64,000 nucleotides of DNA, taken from assembly GCA_009823395.1 (NCBI GenBank), contig CM020505.1, positions 23,169,629 through 23,233,628 of the forward strand, in the 5' to 3' direction. This DNA is from Thamnaconus septentrionalis. Taxonomy: Eukaryota > Chordata > Actinopteri > Tetraodontiformes > Monacanthidae. Within the stretch, counting starts at the first letter, position 1; every line of letters starts with the position of its first letter. The notes below the pieces were generated by a model. The model saw only the letters and a list, made by a program, of their open reading frames with translations, made no database searches and was not told the DNA's origin. Both the position numbers and the translations under genes were made by a program. This document shows, piece after piece, positions 48,721 to 60,400 of this stretch.

Positions 48721-51700
48721 GGTCGTAGTCGGACAATTATCAAATATTTGATTCTCGTTGTTTTTTTCCTTAAAAAAAATAATAAAAAAAATACAAAATG
48801 AATTTTACAAAATCATTGAATTGGTTTGTAAAGCTGTATTTGGTTTTCGTTTTTTTTTTTTTTTTTTTACAAAAAGAAAAGTGAGAAAGGGGTTGAGATA
48901 TATTAGTTCACCAAATTAAAACAAACAAATACAAAATTGCGATGCTTGCAGATAAAGTATGAAGTTAGGTCACACAGGATGAAATGTCCAGATTTTGTAC
49001 CAACCTCTTGCTGCTCATATCCTGAGGAAACATCTGAGATCTCTGACTACATTCCCCTGGTAAAAGCAAACAACTTTAGTAGTCATCAAGAAAGAAGTGA
49101 CTGCTGCATCAGGTGAACACTAGTAGTCACACTTGCAGTTTTCTTGCCATAAGAAAAATTAGTGATCGTCCAAAACTCCACCGCACCAACTGGCAAAGAA
49201 CAGAGTGAGAGATTATAGGCACGTTCCAGATTTTATGAAGAGGTTGAGTTTATGAAAGAGGTTGGCAGAAGGTTTGACAAGAATAAAGAGAGACAGCAGC
49301 TCCTGACAGCAAAAACTTTATCTCTCTGTGACGTTTGTCAGTTTCATTTCTTTCAACCCATGACATCATGCGATCTAAGCGCTGATAGACCCACTTTGAC
49401 TTGAGAAAAATCTGCTTTCACTTGATTTTCCAGCCGACACTGAGGTCAGACATTCCCTCACTGTACAGGGCGGCACTTTGAAGCGTGACAAGTGAACAAC
49501 AGATGACAGTGTCAGTGCTGCCGGAGGGTCAGTGCTGCCGGGACCCTGGGCCAGCCAGGAGGGGTTGTCCACAGTCAGTGCCGCAGCTCCAGGGAGGCCG
49601 TGGGATCCGTCCGTCGCTTCCAGCTTCCAGCTGCACTGCTCAACATGCGTTGGTGAGAAGTCGCCGCATTAAAAACAGATCAGTAGTACAAGACAGGGTT
49701 AACAAATGGCAGATGTTGTGTATTTCACGATGGCCTGTCACAACAGCGGGGGCGAAGGGCCCCACAGATTGTGGCCACATGAAAAGTGGCATCCTGGCAG
49801 TGCGGCGGCGCAGCGCTTCTCACTCCGCACTGGAACTGGGGCGTCTGGTGTCTGCGCATTATAGAATGTAAATAGGCGGACAAAGACTGGCTTTGAGCAG
49901 TTTCTCTGTCTGACACATGGTTTGGTGGAAGCGTCGCATGATATTAAACAGCGTTCGGTGCCACTGAGTCAGCGTGCCGTCGTGTTTTATCAGTATTTTA
50001 AGGTCCGGCTCAGGAGGATATGAAGAACACTGAGCTGTGCTTTTTTTCACTCGCAATCTCTCCCTTAACTTTTCCATCAATGAGTTTTTAGATTTTTGAT
50101 AAAACAAAGCAATAAGTCCTCTTCTACTGGGTATCATCTGTAGGCGTCTGACTCAGAGGTCGGTCACTGAGGCACAATCTCCTCACAGGCGGGCGGCCGC
50201 CCAGATATGACGGATAAAACGTCTGAGGTCATTATGACTGCGAGCACGGGACGGTTTTGAAGACGTAGCCAGTGTGTCAGACAGCAACATCAAAGAGGAG
50301 AAGCCAATCATTCTGCTTGGCTGTGTTTTCTCCCACCTGCCAGTCTGTCACCCCAACATTTTCCAGCAATCATCAATCACTCGCTGCGTGCAGAAAGCTG
50401 GAAGATGTGACTCGTGCTGACTGGTGTGGCCACTGATGTTTTTGTCTGCATACAAACTTGTGGCGTGTGGCTTTGATGACCAGCTAATAGCGCTGCATGC
50501 TAGTGGTTCCAGTTTTGTGGTCTGTTGAAGTCCCACCCAAGTTCTGTGCTCGGAAGTCTGCTCATGTCTGACGATGCAAAGAAGCCAAACTGTGAAGTCT
50601 GATTGACAGAAGCTATTCAGTTATTGCCAGGTTATGATTTTACTCATGGTTTCATACTGATGTTGAACAATAACAACAAGCCAATACACTGTGTTGAGTC
50701 ATGGAAATATTGAGATATTTATGACCTCAGCTTTGAATAAAAAACAAAATGAACCCTGTCAGTGGGGAAAATCTCAGGGCCTTCTGCACCTTCAGACAGA
50801 TTATTGAACAAAAACATAAATAAAAAATAAAAACCTGCACCAATATATGTTCATATTTAATTGAATTTAATTTTATCTAATTTATATTCTTAAAATGCTT
50901 TGATATTTTTTTTTACTATCTAATTTCTATTTTTGTTTTTTGTGTTTGCAGTGCTTCTTATTGTGTGTCACTATCACCTTGCTGCTGTAATGCTGGAAGT
51001 TCCCCCACTGTGGGACTAATAAAAGGAAATCTTAATCTTAATCAAATGCAAGGGAGTCAAGGCCACAAGCATGCATTTTAAGATATATTTTATTGGGGCT
51101 TTGCTAAATGGCCCTGTGCTTGATGTCAACCTCTGCTGCAAGGTAGCTAATGTATTATTCTGTTTTCATTAAACTAGTATCATAATGCAACATTTTTAAG
51201 CAGGCTGCTCTGTTTCGCAGCTCTGCAGGGGCCGTTTGTTGGCAGTTGTCTGTGTGTGCACTTTGATAACAGAATGCATGCAACACAAGTGTCGAGTGTG
51301 TGTGTGTGTGTGTGTGTGCGACGGAGCGTGCAAGGTGGAGGTTGGAGGCTTTTTTTTCTGTTGCGGGTGGAGGTGGGGGTAGTGGTGGGGTGGGGTGGGG
51401 GGGAGTGCACGGCGATTGCTGATTTCTCCGGATCCGGGCCTTTATTCTGCCAGCGCCTCTGAAGACGGTGGTCCTGGGGTGGGAAAAATACACTGGGGAG
51501 ACGCGTTGGAAGCCTGCGGCTCGGCGACGCTCCTCTGTCACATCCTAAACTGTTTGAAAAGTTCATGAAAAAAAAAGCCAAAGACAGCCACTGGGAAATG
51601 GTCTTTGCGAGCGCAATAAGAATTTATCATTCCGAGGCAGGGAGAGGCGCTGTTTGAGGTGGAAACACGCCGCCTCTGATCGACCTCTCCTCGGGGCTCC

Positions 51701-52399
51701 AGCAGGAGCCTCCCTCCTTTCCCAGCTCCACACATCTGCGTCCTCACAAACAAGGTGTCGCCTGGCCGCCGCCTTCTTCCTCTGCAGCCTTCACAGCCCT
51801 GCAGATGACACAACTCCCACCACGGACTTCATATTTTCTTCTTCTCAGCCTGGACCGCAGCCCAGTGTGCAGATGGAGAACTTGATTTGTCTTTTTCACA
51901 TTTATTCAAAAATTCATCACAGACTTTTGTTTTGCAAAGCTGACCAAAGGTTCAAAATCCACACAACAGCTTCCAGCAACTCCTGACCTTCCACAGTTTT
52001 ATAGGCTGTATCTGAATACACCAAATATTCTTTCAGAAGACTTGTCTGTCTTCTGATGTGTTGCCTCACCAACACTGTAGCAACAAATACAGCAGAGAAC
52101 AGAACATAACTGCGAGAACACGGCACCAAATGACGTTCATTGTACTGTGAATATACACTTTATTAATATATTCATGAGCAGTAACCTTTATAAAAACCGT
52201 CAATCAAGCCAAATTCTACACAATGGACTTTTGAAGAGAGTCGCCGCGGTCGTCAGTTTTTAAGAGAGCAGTTTGCAACACAATCTTCCTGCTTTCAAAG
52301 CTTCCTAAATGTCGTAGCTGCCGACTGGTTCAGCGTTCTGCTGCTTTCTGGTTCGGTTCCCTTCAAGCTGGTAACCAATCAGCTGCTTCCTGCTGCTCG
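48721..52399. other. Intergenic, no gene recognised
   Basis: AT-rich start (poly-T at 48852-48869), then unremarkable sequence. A retroelement-like 3' tail lies near 50950-51045. A GT tract (51297-51319) and a G-rich tract (51362-51405) follow. Confidence 0.7.
50950..51045 (+). repeat. LINE/SINE-type 3' tail
   Basis: Contains 'accttgctgctgtaatgctg', 'cccactgtgggactaataaa' and a terminal aatctt repeat, the form of the 3' ends of many fish LINEs and their SINE partners. No reverse transcriptase is seen upstream, so this is a 5'-truncated insertion. Confidence 0.5.
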
Positions 52400-52539
52400 G
52401 CTGTAAAAAGAGAGCCGCGTGGCGATGATGTTCCGTCCATTAGAGAAGTAGATGGAAGACGGCGACGGCCATGAGGGGGGCGGGGATAATTGTGTCAGTG
52501 GGAGTGTGACACCTACAGGTCGCAGTCATTACTGAGCCC

Positions 52540-52960
52540 ACCTCGTCTCTCTGTTTGTGCGTCTGTTGCAGGATTGCGGAGGTTGTGTCTTCCAACACAC
52601 AACCTCTGACAGCAGCGGATCAACGGACGGCGTCTCGGCTCCGTCCCGCTTGACTTGCCGTCAATCCGACAGACGGCACGGCCTCCGTCTGAGGCCTCGG
52701 CCAATGAGGGCTGAGCGGCGCCTTCAAAGGTTCCTGTGTAATCTGCGGGAAGATCAGAGCGGCCAGAGCGACTGCCTCCCCAACTGGCCGCCCTGCTAAG
52801 AGGCTGAGCGAGTCGCTAATGAAAGGCAGATAAAGGAGATTGCGACGCAGCACGAAATAAAGGGGAAGAAACATCACGTGGCTCGCCAACCAGAACCCAC
52901 AAATAACTTTTTGTGCCGCCTGATAAACAGCGACACACAAATCAAGAGCTCATTTTCAAA
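52540..52960. promoter_or_regulatory. Candidate conserved non-coding block
   Basis: Non-repetitive sequence of even composition, with an E-box context atcacgtggc (about 52872) and a WWCAAAG-type motif ttttcaaagc (about 52952). A 106-codon minus-strand open frame (52620-52940) lacks splice support or a recognised domain. Inference only. Confidence 0.25.
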
Positions 52961-52999
52961 GCTCTTCCTTCGAGCGTCGTGACTCCATTCAGACGAGAT

Positions 53000-54903
53000 G
53001 CTCGGTGCTGAGTCTGTGGAAAAGTTGTTGGTGGGAAGTCATCAGTTCGGTCTGCTGCTGTTCAGTTTTGTGTTTGTTTCTACTGAGAAGCCCAGTCAGT
53101 TTTTTTTCAGACTAATCATGTCTTGTCTTCACAGACTGTATGTCGGTGTGATATGAGTGACAACAACTCCTAAAAACCCAACTTGCTGCTGCGGTCATGT
53201 ATTTACTGGACAAAAAAAGATAATTGTGTCGGGAGAAAAAAATCTAAAAGTTTGGGCATCATTTTTCACTTTTCGCTTTTCAACTTTTGCTTTTGACTTT
53301 TCTCTGCTTGTCAGACGCAGCGTGACGGGCGACCCGACCGTCTGATGCTCCCTCCGGGCCTGTACATGTACACCCTATGGGCACGGCAGACATGACGGAC
53401 GGGTGCAGTGGAGCGAGCAGGGATCAGTCTGCTCACCATCACACAGCTCCGGGGATTTGTTAGCAGCTCTCGCTGTAACCGGGCCACTCGTCACTTCAAC
53501 AATCGTTAGGTTTTTTCCCCCCCTGACAAGCCGCTGGACTGTAACCATTCTGTCAAAGCTGTTAACAGACAGACTCCAGGGCAGCAGGCTAAACCGTCTC
53601 TGACCAGTGGGAGACACCAGGCTAACTGAACAGGGGCAGCGTTGATCCAACCTCAAGATTAATTCCAGCCCAGGAAAATGTGCAAAACAGATTCATAAAA
53701 AATATAACAAAGGTGTTTTTTTCCCTCACTAAATCATGGAAGCAATAAAATGGAGGCGCGGCCACAACTATGACACGAGCCACAGTGGACTGCATGGAAC
53801 TTTTCTGATGTTTTCACGACGCCCAAGTACTGTTTGTGCGAAAATAACCACTTTGAAGGTTGTAAAAGTTTAATCATCTGTTTAATGAATCTCTCAAATC
53901 ACAACTTTGAGCAAATGATAAAACCATGATCACCATCTGTGCGTCTGAGGGCCTCTTTTCTCTGCCAGGCCTTTTGATGAGGCTGCATCCGTGAGGCAGC
54001 TCTCGCATCTGTGGTGCTGGAGGAGGAGAGAGACACTTTTCAGGCGTGTTGAGAAACAGAACTTTGATTCTAAGAAAAGAACCACTGTGAGAGAAGAGTA
54101 GCAGCAGCGGTGCTGCTGGTGGCGCTGATGGCATCTGCTGCCGTTGCCACTCTTCTTTCTCAGCTCTCTGGAGAAGAATGAACCCAGCAAGTCAAACACG
54201 TGCCTGAATGGAAAGAAGGTCACCTTTGGTGACCCTAAGCCTTCCACGAAATCTGCGTGACTACAGAAAAAAATAACTAAACACAAGCTACAAAAATAGG
54301 ATCACACACAAAACAATTTGTCAAATGGGATGCAAAATTCTCTGTTGGAGATAGTGGGCATTTTTTATACTTTTAGCCAAAGCAAAAACCTAATTTTCAA
54401 ACAACCAGCACAGGAATCTCCACTTCATATCTCCAGAATACATCAGTTTGTTTTGTTTGTTTTGTTTTTTTTAGCTGAATTGATTCAAAAAGAGGTGCAT
54501 TATATGCAGGTCAGAGGCAGACAATATTGGAAAGGCAGGACACAGGAATTGGGGTAAATAGGAAGTGACATCACACAAGGAGGAGGAGGGGGGAGTTTAG
54601 AAATCAGAGACACCTGAGGTGAAAGACAGAGGGAAGTTCAAACAAAAAGAGCTGAAGCAGAAATTAAATAGAGAGAGAAGTGAGAGAAGGAAACAAGGAG
54701 CAGAAACCTGAATGAGAAACTGAATGACCAGAGTGAAGCTGAGTGCAGAGTCTCAGTCAGTCAGCAGTTTCAGGAGGAAGAGGGTTGAGTTCCAGCAACA
54801 GTCACCAGTCTGGAAGCAACACAAGCCAACAATTTCCTGCCTCACCTGAGAGCCTTCACCTCCTCACTCAAGACTGCTGCTGCTACTGGTAAAGTTCACC
54901 TGC

Positions 54904-54983
<80 letters not shown>

Positions 54984-55379
54984 ATTTCTGAAGGACTTAT
55001 TCACATGAGTTGTTGGTTGTTGGTTCATGATTTTTTTTGTTACTTTTGTAATTTTTGTTGGACTTTGAAGAAACCTCAATCTATAAATCTATGAATCTTG
55101 GTTTTCCTTATGGTGTTACAAGGAGACGATAGTCGGGTCACTGATACCTCGGTCTATTTCATGACAAACAAGCGGAAGGTTCTAGAAAGTATCACTTTTA
55201 ACCTATTGGTGAAAGCCAGCAGACTGTAAACAGAGGGCTAAATACGCTCAGTTCCTAGATCTAAGGTTTTTTACTTGGCGGGATCATTAATTAATGAATC
55301 AATAATTCACGAGGCAGCTCTGCTGGGGTGGTGATGAAATATAAGGCTCTGGAAATGGCTCTAATATAGGGCCCTAATT
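53000..55379. other. Intergenic, no gene recognised
   Basis: Unremarkable apart from the CA microsatellite at 54906-54981 and a purine-rich stretch at 54560-54780. Confidence 0.7.
54906..54981. repeat. (CA)38 microsatellite
   Basis: About 76 bp of uninterrupted CA. Confidence 0.95.
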
Positions 55380-55560
55380 CACCCGCTGCTCTGCGCTTTA
55401 GAGGTTGTTTTTGTTTACTAGCCTGCCACAAATGTGAGCCAACCTAAACACATTTGCAGCATAATTATGGCAGCACTTCCCAACGCGTGAACTGGCGCTG
55501 CGTCGGTCAGAGCAGCCGTCCTGACGGAGGAGCTGCACGACCTTGTTTCCCTGGGAGTTA
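55380..55560. promoter_or_regulatory. Candidate conserved non-coding block
   Basis: Non-repetitive stretch with 'gtgagccaacctaaacacat', 'gcataattatggcagc' and CpGs. No coding frame. Inference from texture only. Confidence 0.2.
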
Positions 55561-56043
55561 AAAGACACAGAAAGCTGGAGGGGAGGGGCTGGAGGAGGAG
55601 GAGGGGGGGTGTGTGTGTGTGTGTGTGTGTGTGAGACGGGGGGCGAGCACAGTGGAAGAGGTGGGGTAACTTCAAAACCCACATCAAAAGGAATAAATAA
55701 TTGTTTCTGCTGGTTTTGTTGTTGTGATACGGATCGGCGAAGCAGCAAGTGGCGAGCAGGAAGCTTTGATTTGCGGCAGCCTTCCTGGAGAGGGTTCCTT
55801 CTGTCGGCAGCTGAGCAGAGAGGAGCAGAGAGGAGCAGAGAGGAGCAGGGCCGCTGATTAAAGTCCTGTTTGTTTTAATCTTCTCTTCTGCCCAAGGGAG
55901 GGCCACAGAGAGGGGCCGTCCTGCTGGCGAGCGTGTGTGTGTGTGTGTGTGTGGGGGGGGGATGTGACGCCAGCAACATCCAGGCTGAGGGTTAGGATGA
56001 GGAGTGTGGAGTTTGGGTGTTTGTAGTTTTTTAATAGAGGAAG

Positions 56044-56128
56044 ATAATAATAATAATAATAATGATGATAATAATAATAATAATAATAATAATGATGATG
56101 ATGATAATAATAATAATAATAATAATAT
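56044..56128. repeat. (TAA)n/(GAT)n microsatellite
   Basis: About 85 bp of ataataata with gatgat interruptions. Two GT tracts precede it (55610-55633 and 55931-55952). Confidence 0.95.
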
Positions 56129-56129
56129 G

Positions 56130-58300
56130 ATAATAATGAATAGGGTGAGCTGGCCGTTTCTGGAGAATATTGTCACTTTCATTTTTCTGATGCATTTTTC
56201 CAGCTTTATTTGGAGGAAAAGTTGATTGTGAAGTGTGCAATAATGTGGAGTAAATCAATTCCCATTTTTGGCTGAACATCCATTAATTCCTGCTGGGATC
56301 CTGCTCATGTTCCATCACACTTGGATGAGATTCGGTTGCTCCTGGTAAATTCCATCATGAGTACATACTCCCCTCTGTCTTTCCTCTCCTGCTCTCTATT
56401 TGCAACAATAAAATCAAATATACTTAAATTGCAAGATATGCTCAGTAAACCTTCTTGCTTAACAATCAGTGAGTTAAATACACTTAAAAATCCCATTGTG
56501 TAATTTAAGGCCAACAGGCTTCAGGGAAACTGAAGCTAACCTGCAGGTGGGCAGGAGGCTGTCAGATCTTTATTTTTCAAGAGCTCCTTCCATTATTTTC
56601 TACGTCTCCATCTTTACCTTTTTTTCTCAACATCTTGGCATTATAGTGTGTTTGGCGCTACAACGCAGGACTGGATCGTATCTCGCTGGAATGCAGGAGG
56701 AAAGAAGGCGCACTGCCAAAGTCGATAGGTCACATTTTCTGGATATGATCTGTGCCTCCAGAAAATGTCTCTGATTGATTTCCCTTTAATGTAATTGACT
56801 GGGAAGAATTTCCTGTGGAATTTTATCGTTCACTGGGGACATAGGTTGAGAACAAAAAAATCCTACAAAAAAAAAATCCTCCATGCGATGGACACCGACA
56901 GACGTGGCTAAAAAAGAAAAAAGAAAAAGATGGGCTTTAAATTGCAGTTTGAGGCTCAGTTTGCTTTTTCATTTGTTGCAATATATTGATTGTTTCAGTC
57001 TTTCTGTTCCTTGAACTGGTTCAAAGCTTTGCTGACCAACGCCGCCGTCTCTGGAGCCTCTCCTGGCTACAATATTGATTGGCGGCGTTGTTAAAATAAA
57101 ACCCTCCCGGCCTCAGTCTCCGTCTCTGTGATCTTCTGTCTTTGTTGACTCTTTGGTCAATGGTGCAGCCTCAGCAGAAAGGTTCCACCTTCAGAGACGC
57201 TGTGCAGTCCTGGCTGGAGTCAAACACACTCCACAGCAGCAGCTGACTACAATCTGCAGTTTCTTGTTAGTGATTCACCAGCTGTGAAAAGTTGGACCAA
57301 TGTTCTAATAACATCTTGGCCAGTTTCTCTTCAATTTCACTGGTTACATTTAGATCACCACAGAAATGATCTTACAATAAATCAAAATGAATCTATAACC
57401 ATGACACGAAGAAGGCAGGCAGGCTCCCCTGGTTCTTCCTGCACTCTCTTGGCACCGACAATCATACACAAACATGTTGTCATCAACCGGTAGAACAGGA
57501 GAAGTGAAAATGAGGACTGGAGAGTTGAGGTGGCTGTGATATTTCTTACTAGTGTCCCATTTTTAAGAACAGAAGAGAGATCATCATCCTCACTTCTCAT
57601 CCCAGACTTTTCATTGCTGTGCGACACAGCCTGGCAAAGTACAGCCACTGCCTTCAGTGAGTGTTTTCATAGCCTTAGAATGGCTGTTTATTGCTCCATA
57701 TTGTCGTGCAGAATGCAGAGGGAGAGCAGGGAGCTATTTGTTTCTGAAGAAACAGTCCTGCAGACGCTCATTATGAGAACGTGTTTTCACTGTTTGCTCC
57801 AATCAGTCCGACTGAGAAAAAGCCAAAAGAGGAAGAATGCAAGAAGCCGACCAAAGGAATTCTACAACACTGGCCTGCGGTCAGGAGCAGATGAGGCCTG
57901 TGTGAAGTGGCCGCTAGTCTGCAACACTTCACTTTGTTGCTTTGTTTGTAGTGAGCTTGTGTAACAACAATCTGAGCTTTGTATGGTGCATGTGCCTGGG
58001 CAGATGTTGGTTGCGCTCTTTATTTCTGGTTTTCAAGCCTTGTTCAACCAGGAAAGTCACATTGCGTTTAAAAGTGTCTCCTGCAAATGTATTGCAATCA
58101 GACCAGGCAGCAGCACAAGAAACAAGAGTTGCTATTAACTTCATGGCTGCAAAAAAAAATGACTAATAAAAATAAAATATAGATGTCTCATTGACAAACC
58201 TTCAGTGTATGTGTGCGTGCGTGCGTGCGTGTGTCCTTCATTAGTTTAGAAGTGCCAGTCTCTTCCCACATGTAACAGTAGAGGGCAGCACTATCGCCTT
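56130..58300. other. Intergenic, no gene recognised
   Basis: AT-rich; no exon-like block or RNA gene identified. Confidence 0.65.
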
Positions 58301-58304
58301 GCAG

Positions 58305-58390
58305 CAGGGGTCACCAACCTTTTTTAACCTGAGCGCTCCTCTGAGTCACACAGGGCAACTGGCCTGAGAACAGTTGACCTTTAGTTCTAT
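58305..58390 (+). mobile_element. hAT-like element end
   Basis: Begins caggggtcaccaaccttttt, a frequent hAT terminal sequence in vertebrates. The partner end was not found. Confidence 0.4.
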
Positions 58391-58539
58391 ATTATTAGTA
58401 TCATTAATAATGACACTGATCAATTCAATAATGCTCTTACAATAATGATCAACAATGACTTAACACGGTTGGATGAAATGAGACTGAAGATGCAGCTCAC
58501 CCAGTGCTATTTTTACATCAAGCCAGCAGGCGACTCTGG

Positions 58540-58870
58540 TGGTCCTGGTGGGGGCGCTGTGTTGGTGACTCCTCCCTGACAGTGTGACGGTTGTGGGTTT
58601 GATTCCGGGCCCCGGGGCCTTTCTCTGTGCTGGTTTCCTCCCGACAGTCTACAGCCGCGCCCAGTTGGCTGGCGGCCAACTTTAAACTGACCGAAGCCGC
58701 TGGAGCGCCAACGCTGGATGCTTGACACATCCACCCTACGATGAAGCGATGACTCGTCCAGGACGCATCCTGCCTTCACCCCACCGCAGCTGGAGCAGCT
58801 CCAGCACCCCGCCAGGCCTCAGTGCAGGAGAAGCAGTGATACAGTAGATGGTTGGATGGATGGGTGGATG
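58540..58870 (+). repeat. Dispersed repeat copy, plus orientation, with TGGA tail
   Basis: tRNA-like head with box B at about 58589 (gggtttgattccgg), then 'gcctttctctgtgctggttt' and 'agctggagcagctccagcac', ending in (tgga)n at about 58848-58868. This is the opposite orientation to the other copies in the window. Confidence 0.6.
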
Positions 58871-58879
58871 TAATAACAC

Positions 58880-59124
58880 TGTAATAACAACACTGGGGAC
58901 ACTGACGGTGCAAGATCGCTGCCAGCCTTTCAACATTTCTCCTCCACTCACACAGGATGGTTTCTCTTTCTTCTTCACGTGTGCTGCATGAAGAACAAAG
59001 ACCAACACAGACATGGTGCACAGGTGAGACTGCCCCCTGCTGGCAGCCTGCCCCTGTTGAACATGGCAGATTTGAAAGGTCCACACGGACATGGGTCAAA
59101 GGTTACAGTGTCAGGCAGTTGAGT

Positions 59125-59161
<37 letters not shown>

Positions 59162-60000
59162 AATGTCAGAGTGTACTGTACCACTGCATGTCAGCATGCT
59201 CTGCACATGAAGCACATAATTTGCACACATCCTCGGAGGGCAACGCACACACGCACACATGCACGCACACACACGCCTCACGGATCGTCTGGTGGTGGCG
59301 TGACAGTAACATGATGAGAGGTGACATGTGACACTGAGCACGTGAGCGCTGCAGAAAGGGGCACCGTGGATCGACAATACTTTATTTCATACACATTCAT
59401 GTATTTTTTCTGCCACTCCGTCAGCTGCATTGACAGAAGTTCAGGAAAAGTGCGACGCCCTCGCTGAGCGCAGCGCACTGACACAAACGGTGAAGTTGAT
59501 CTTCCTCCAAACATCGCAACGCGTCGTGTGAGTCAGCGTCTGCAGGCTAAATTAAAATCAGACCACGTGCGTCACGCCCACACTTGTCGGCCGCACGTGC
59601 ACACCACCGTGTTCACGACGGCGCGTTCGTGTGGATGGATGTTGGAAAGCTGCCGACACTGCTGAATGAATGAAACTATTTATTTTTTCCACACGCAACG
59701 ACAAAAAAACCCCTCCTGATTTGCATCGAGCGGCGACGCGCTGACGCCGGCGAAGCCTTTGATGGCGTCGGAGAGCCGCGCTTGGCAAAAGTGTCATCAG
59801 ACTTGCTGAAGGGATGAGATTTCCTTTTGTTTTGTCCTCCGCCACATCAAACCAAGCTCTCTGATTGGTCCTTATCAATACACCGCCAACAACGGGAGCC
59901 CCCTCACTTTCCTCCAACTGCTGACGGTAAACTGCCGTCTCGTCTGCCGCCTGTCAACGCCGGAGACGTCGCCGGTTCCACGCAGACATCAAACGCTTAC
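58880..60000. other. Intergenic, no gene recognised
   Basis: Holds a (GT)n at 59126-59158 and a CA/GC-rich tract at 59246-59277. The segment 59530-59830 is CpG-rich. No exon recognised. Confidence 0.65.
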
Positions 60001-60400
60001 ATGGACTGACGCTTTAAATATTGAGCCGGCGAGCAGCGAGCGGAGCGGAGCAGCTCCACTCGACTCCCCTCTGCTCCGCTCCGCTCCGCTCCGCTCGCTG
60101 CGGCTGCGCCGACACCAGGACAGATGTATATTTTAGCAGCCGTTTCCCAGCTAAACTGCCTAATGGCCTCGGGGACGAGGCAGATGAAAGTCAGACCTGC
60201 AGATCTGCTGAGACATCTCCAGGGTTGGCTGCGCTGTAAATGGCAGAGACCCCCACTGCACCCCCCCCACTCCCCTCCTCCTTTCCAACAGGCTGCGTCC
60301 CGCTCGGCGGCCTCAGAGGTGGAGCTGCCCTGGACGTGGGGCCCCTCCGCCGGAGCCCCGGGCTGCAGGGACACTAACGAGCTCTAATGATCTCCAGCCA
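60001..60400. promoter_or_regulatory. GC-rich block with hairpin, candidate regulatory element or promoter
   Basis: Contains ctttaaatatt (about 60012), a GCAGCGAGCGGAGCGGAGCAG hairpin (arms 60033-60053 and 60071-60101), and the non-repetitive sequence 60120-60240. A donor-like gtaaat follows at about 60236, but no reading frame resembles a known gene. Confidence 0.3.

Noticed and set aside
52620..52940. 106-codon minus-strand frame with hydrophobic stretches
   Set aside because: No homologue recognised, no splice signals or start context of note; more likely non-coding.
55418..56182. Longest minus-strand open frame (254 codons, Leu/Ser/Thr/His-rich)
   Set aside because: Most of it is translated TAA/GAT and GT microsatellites. 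There is no domain or splice logic.
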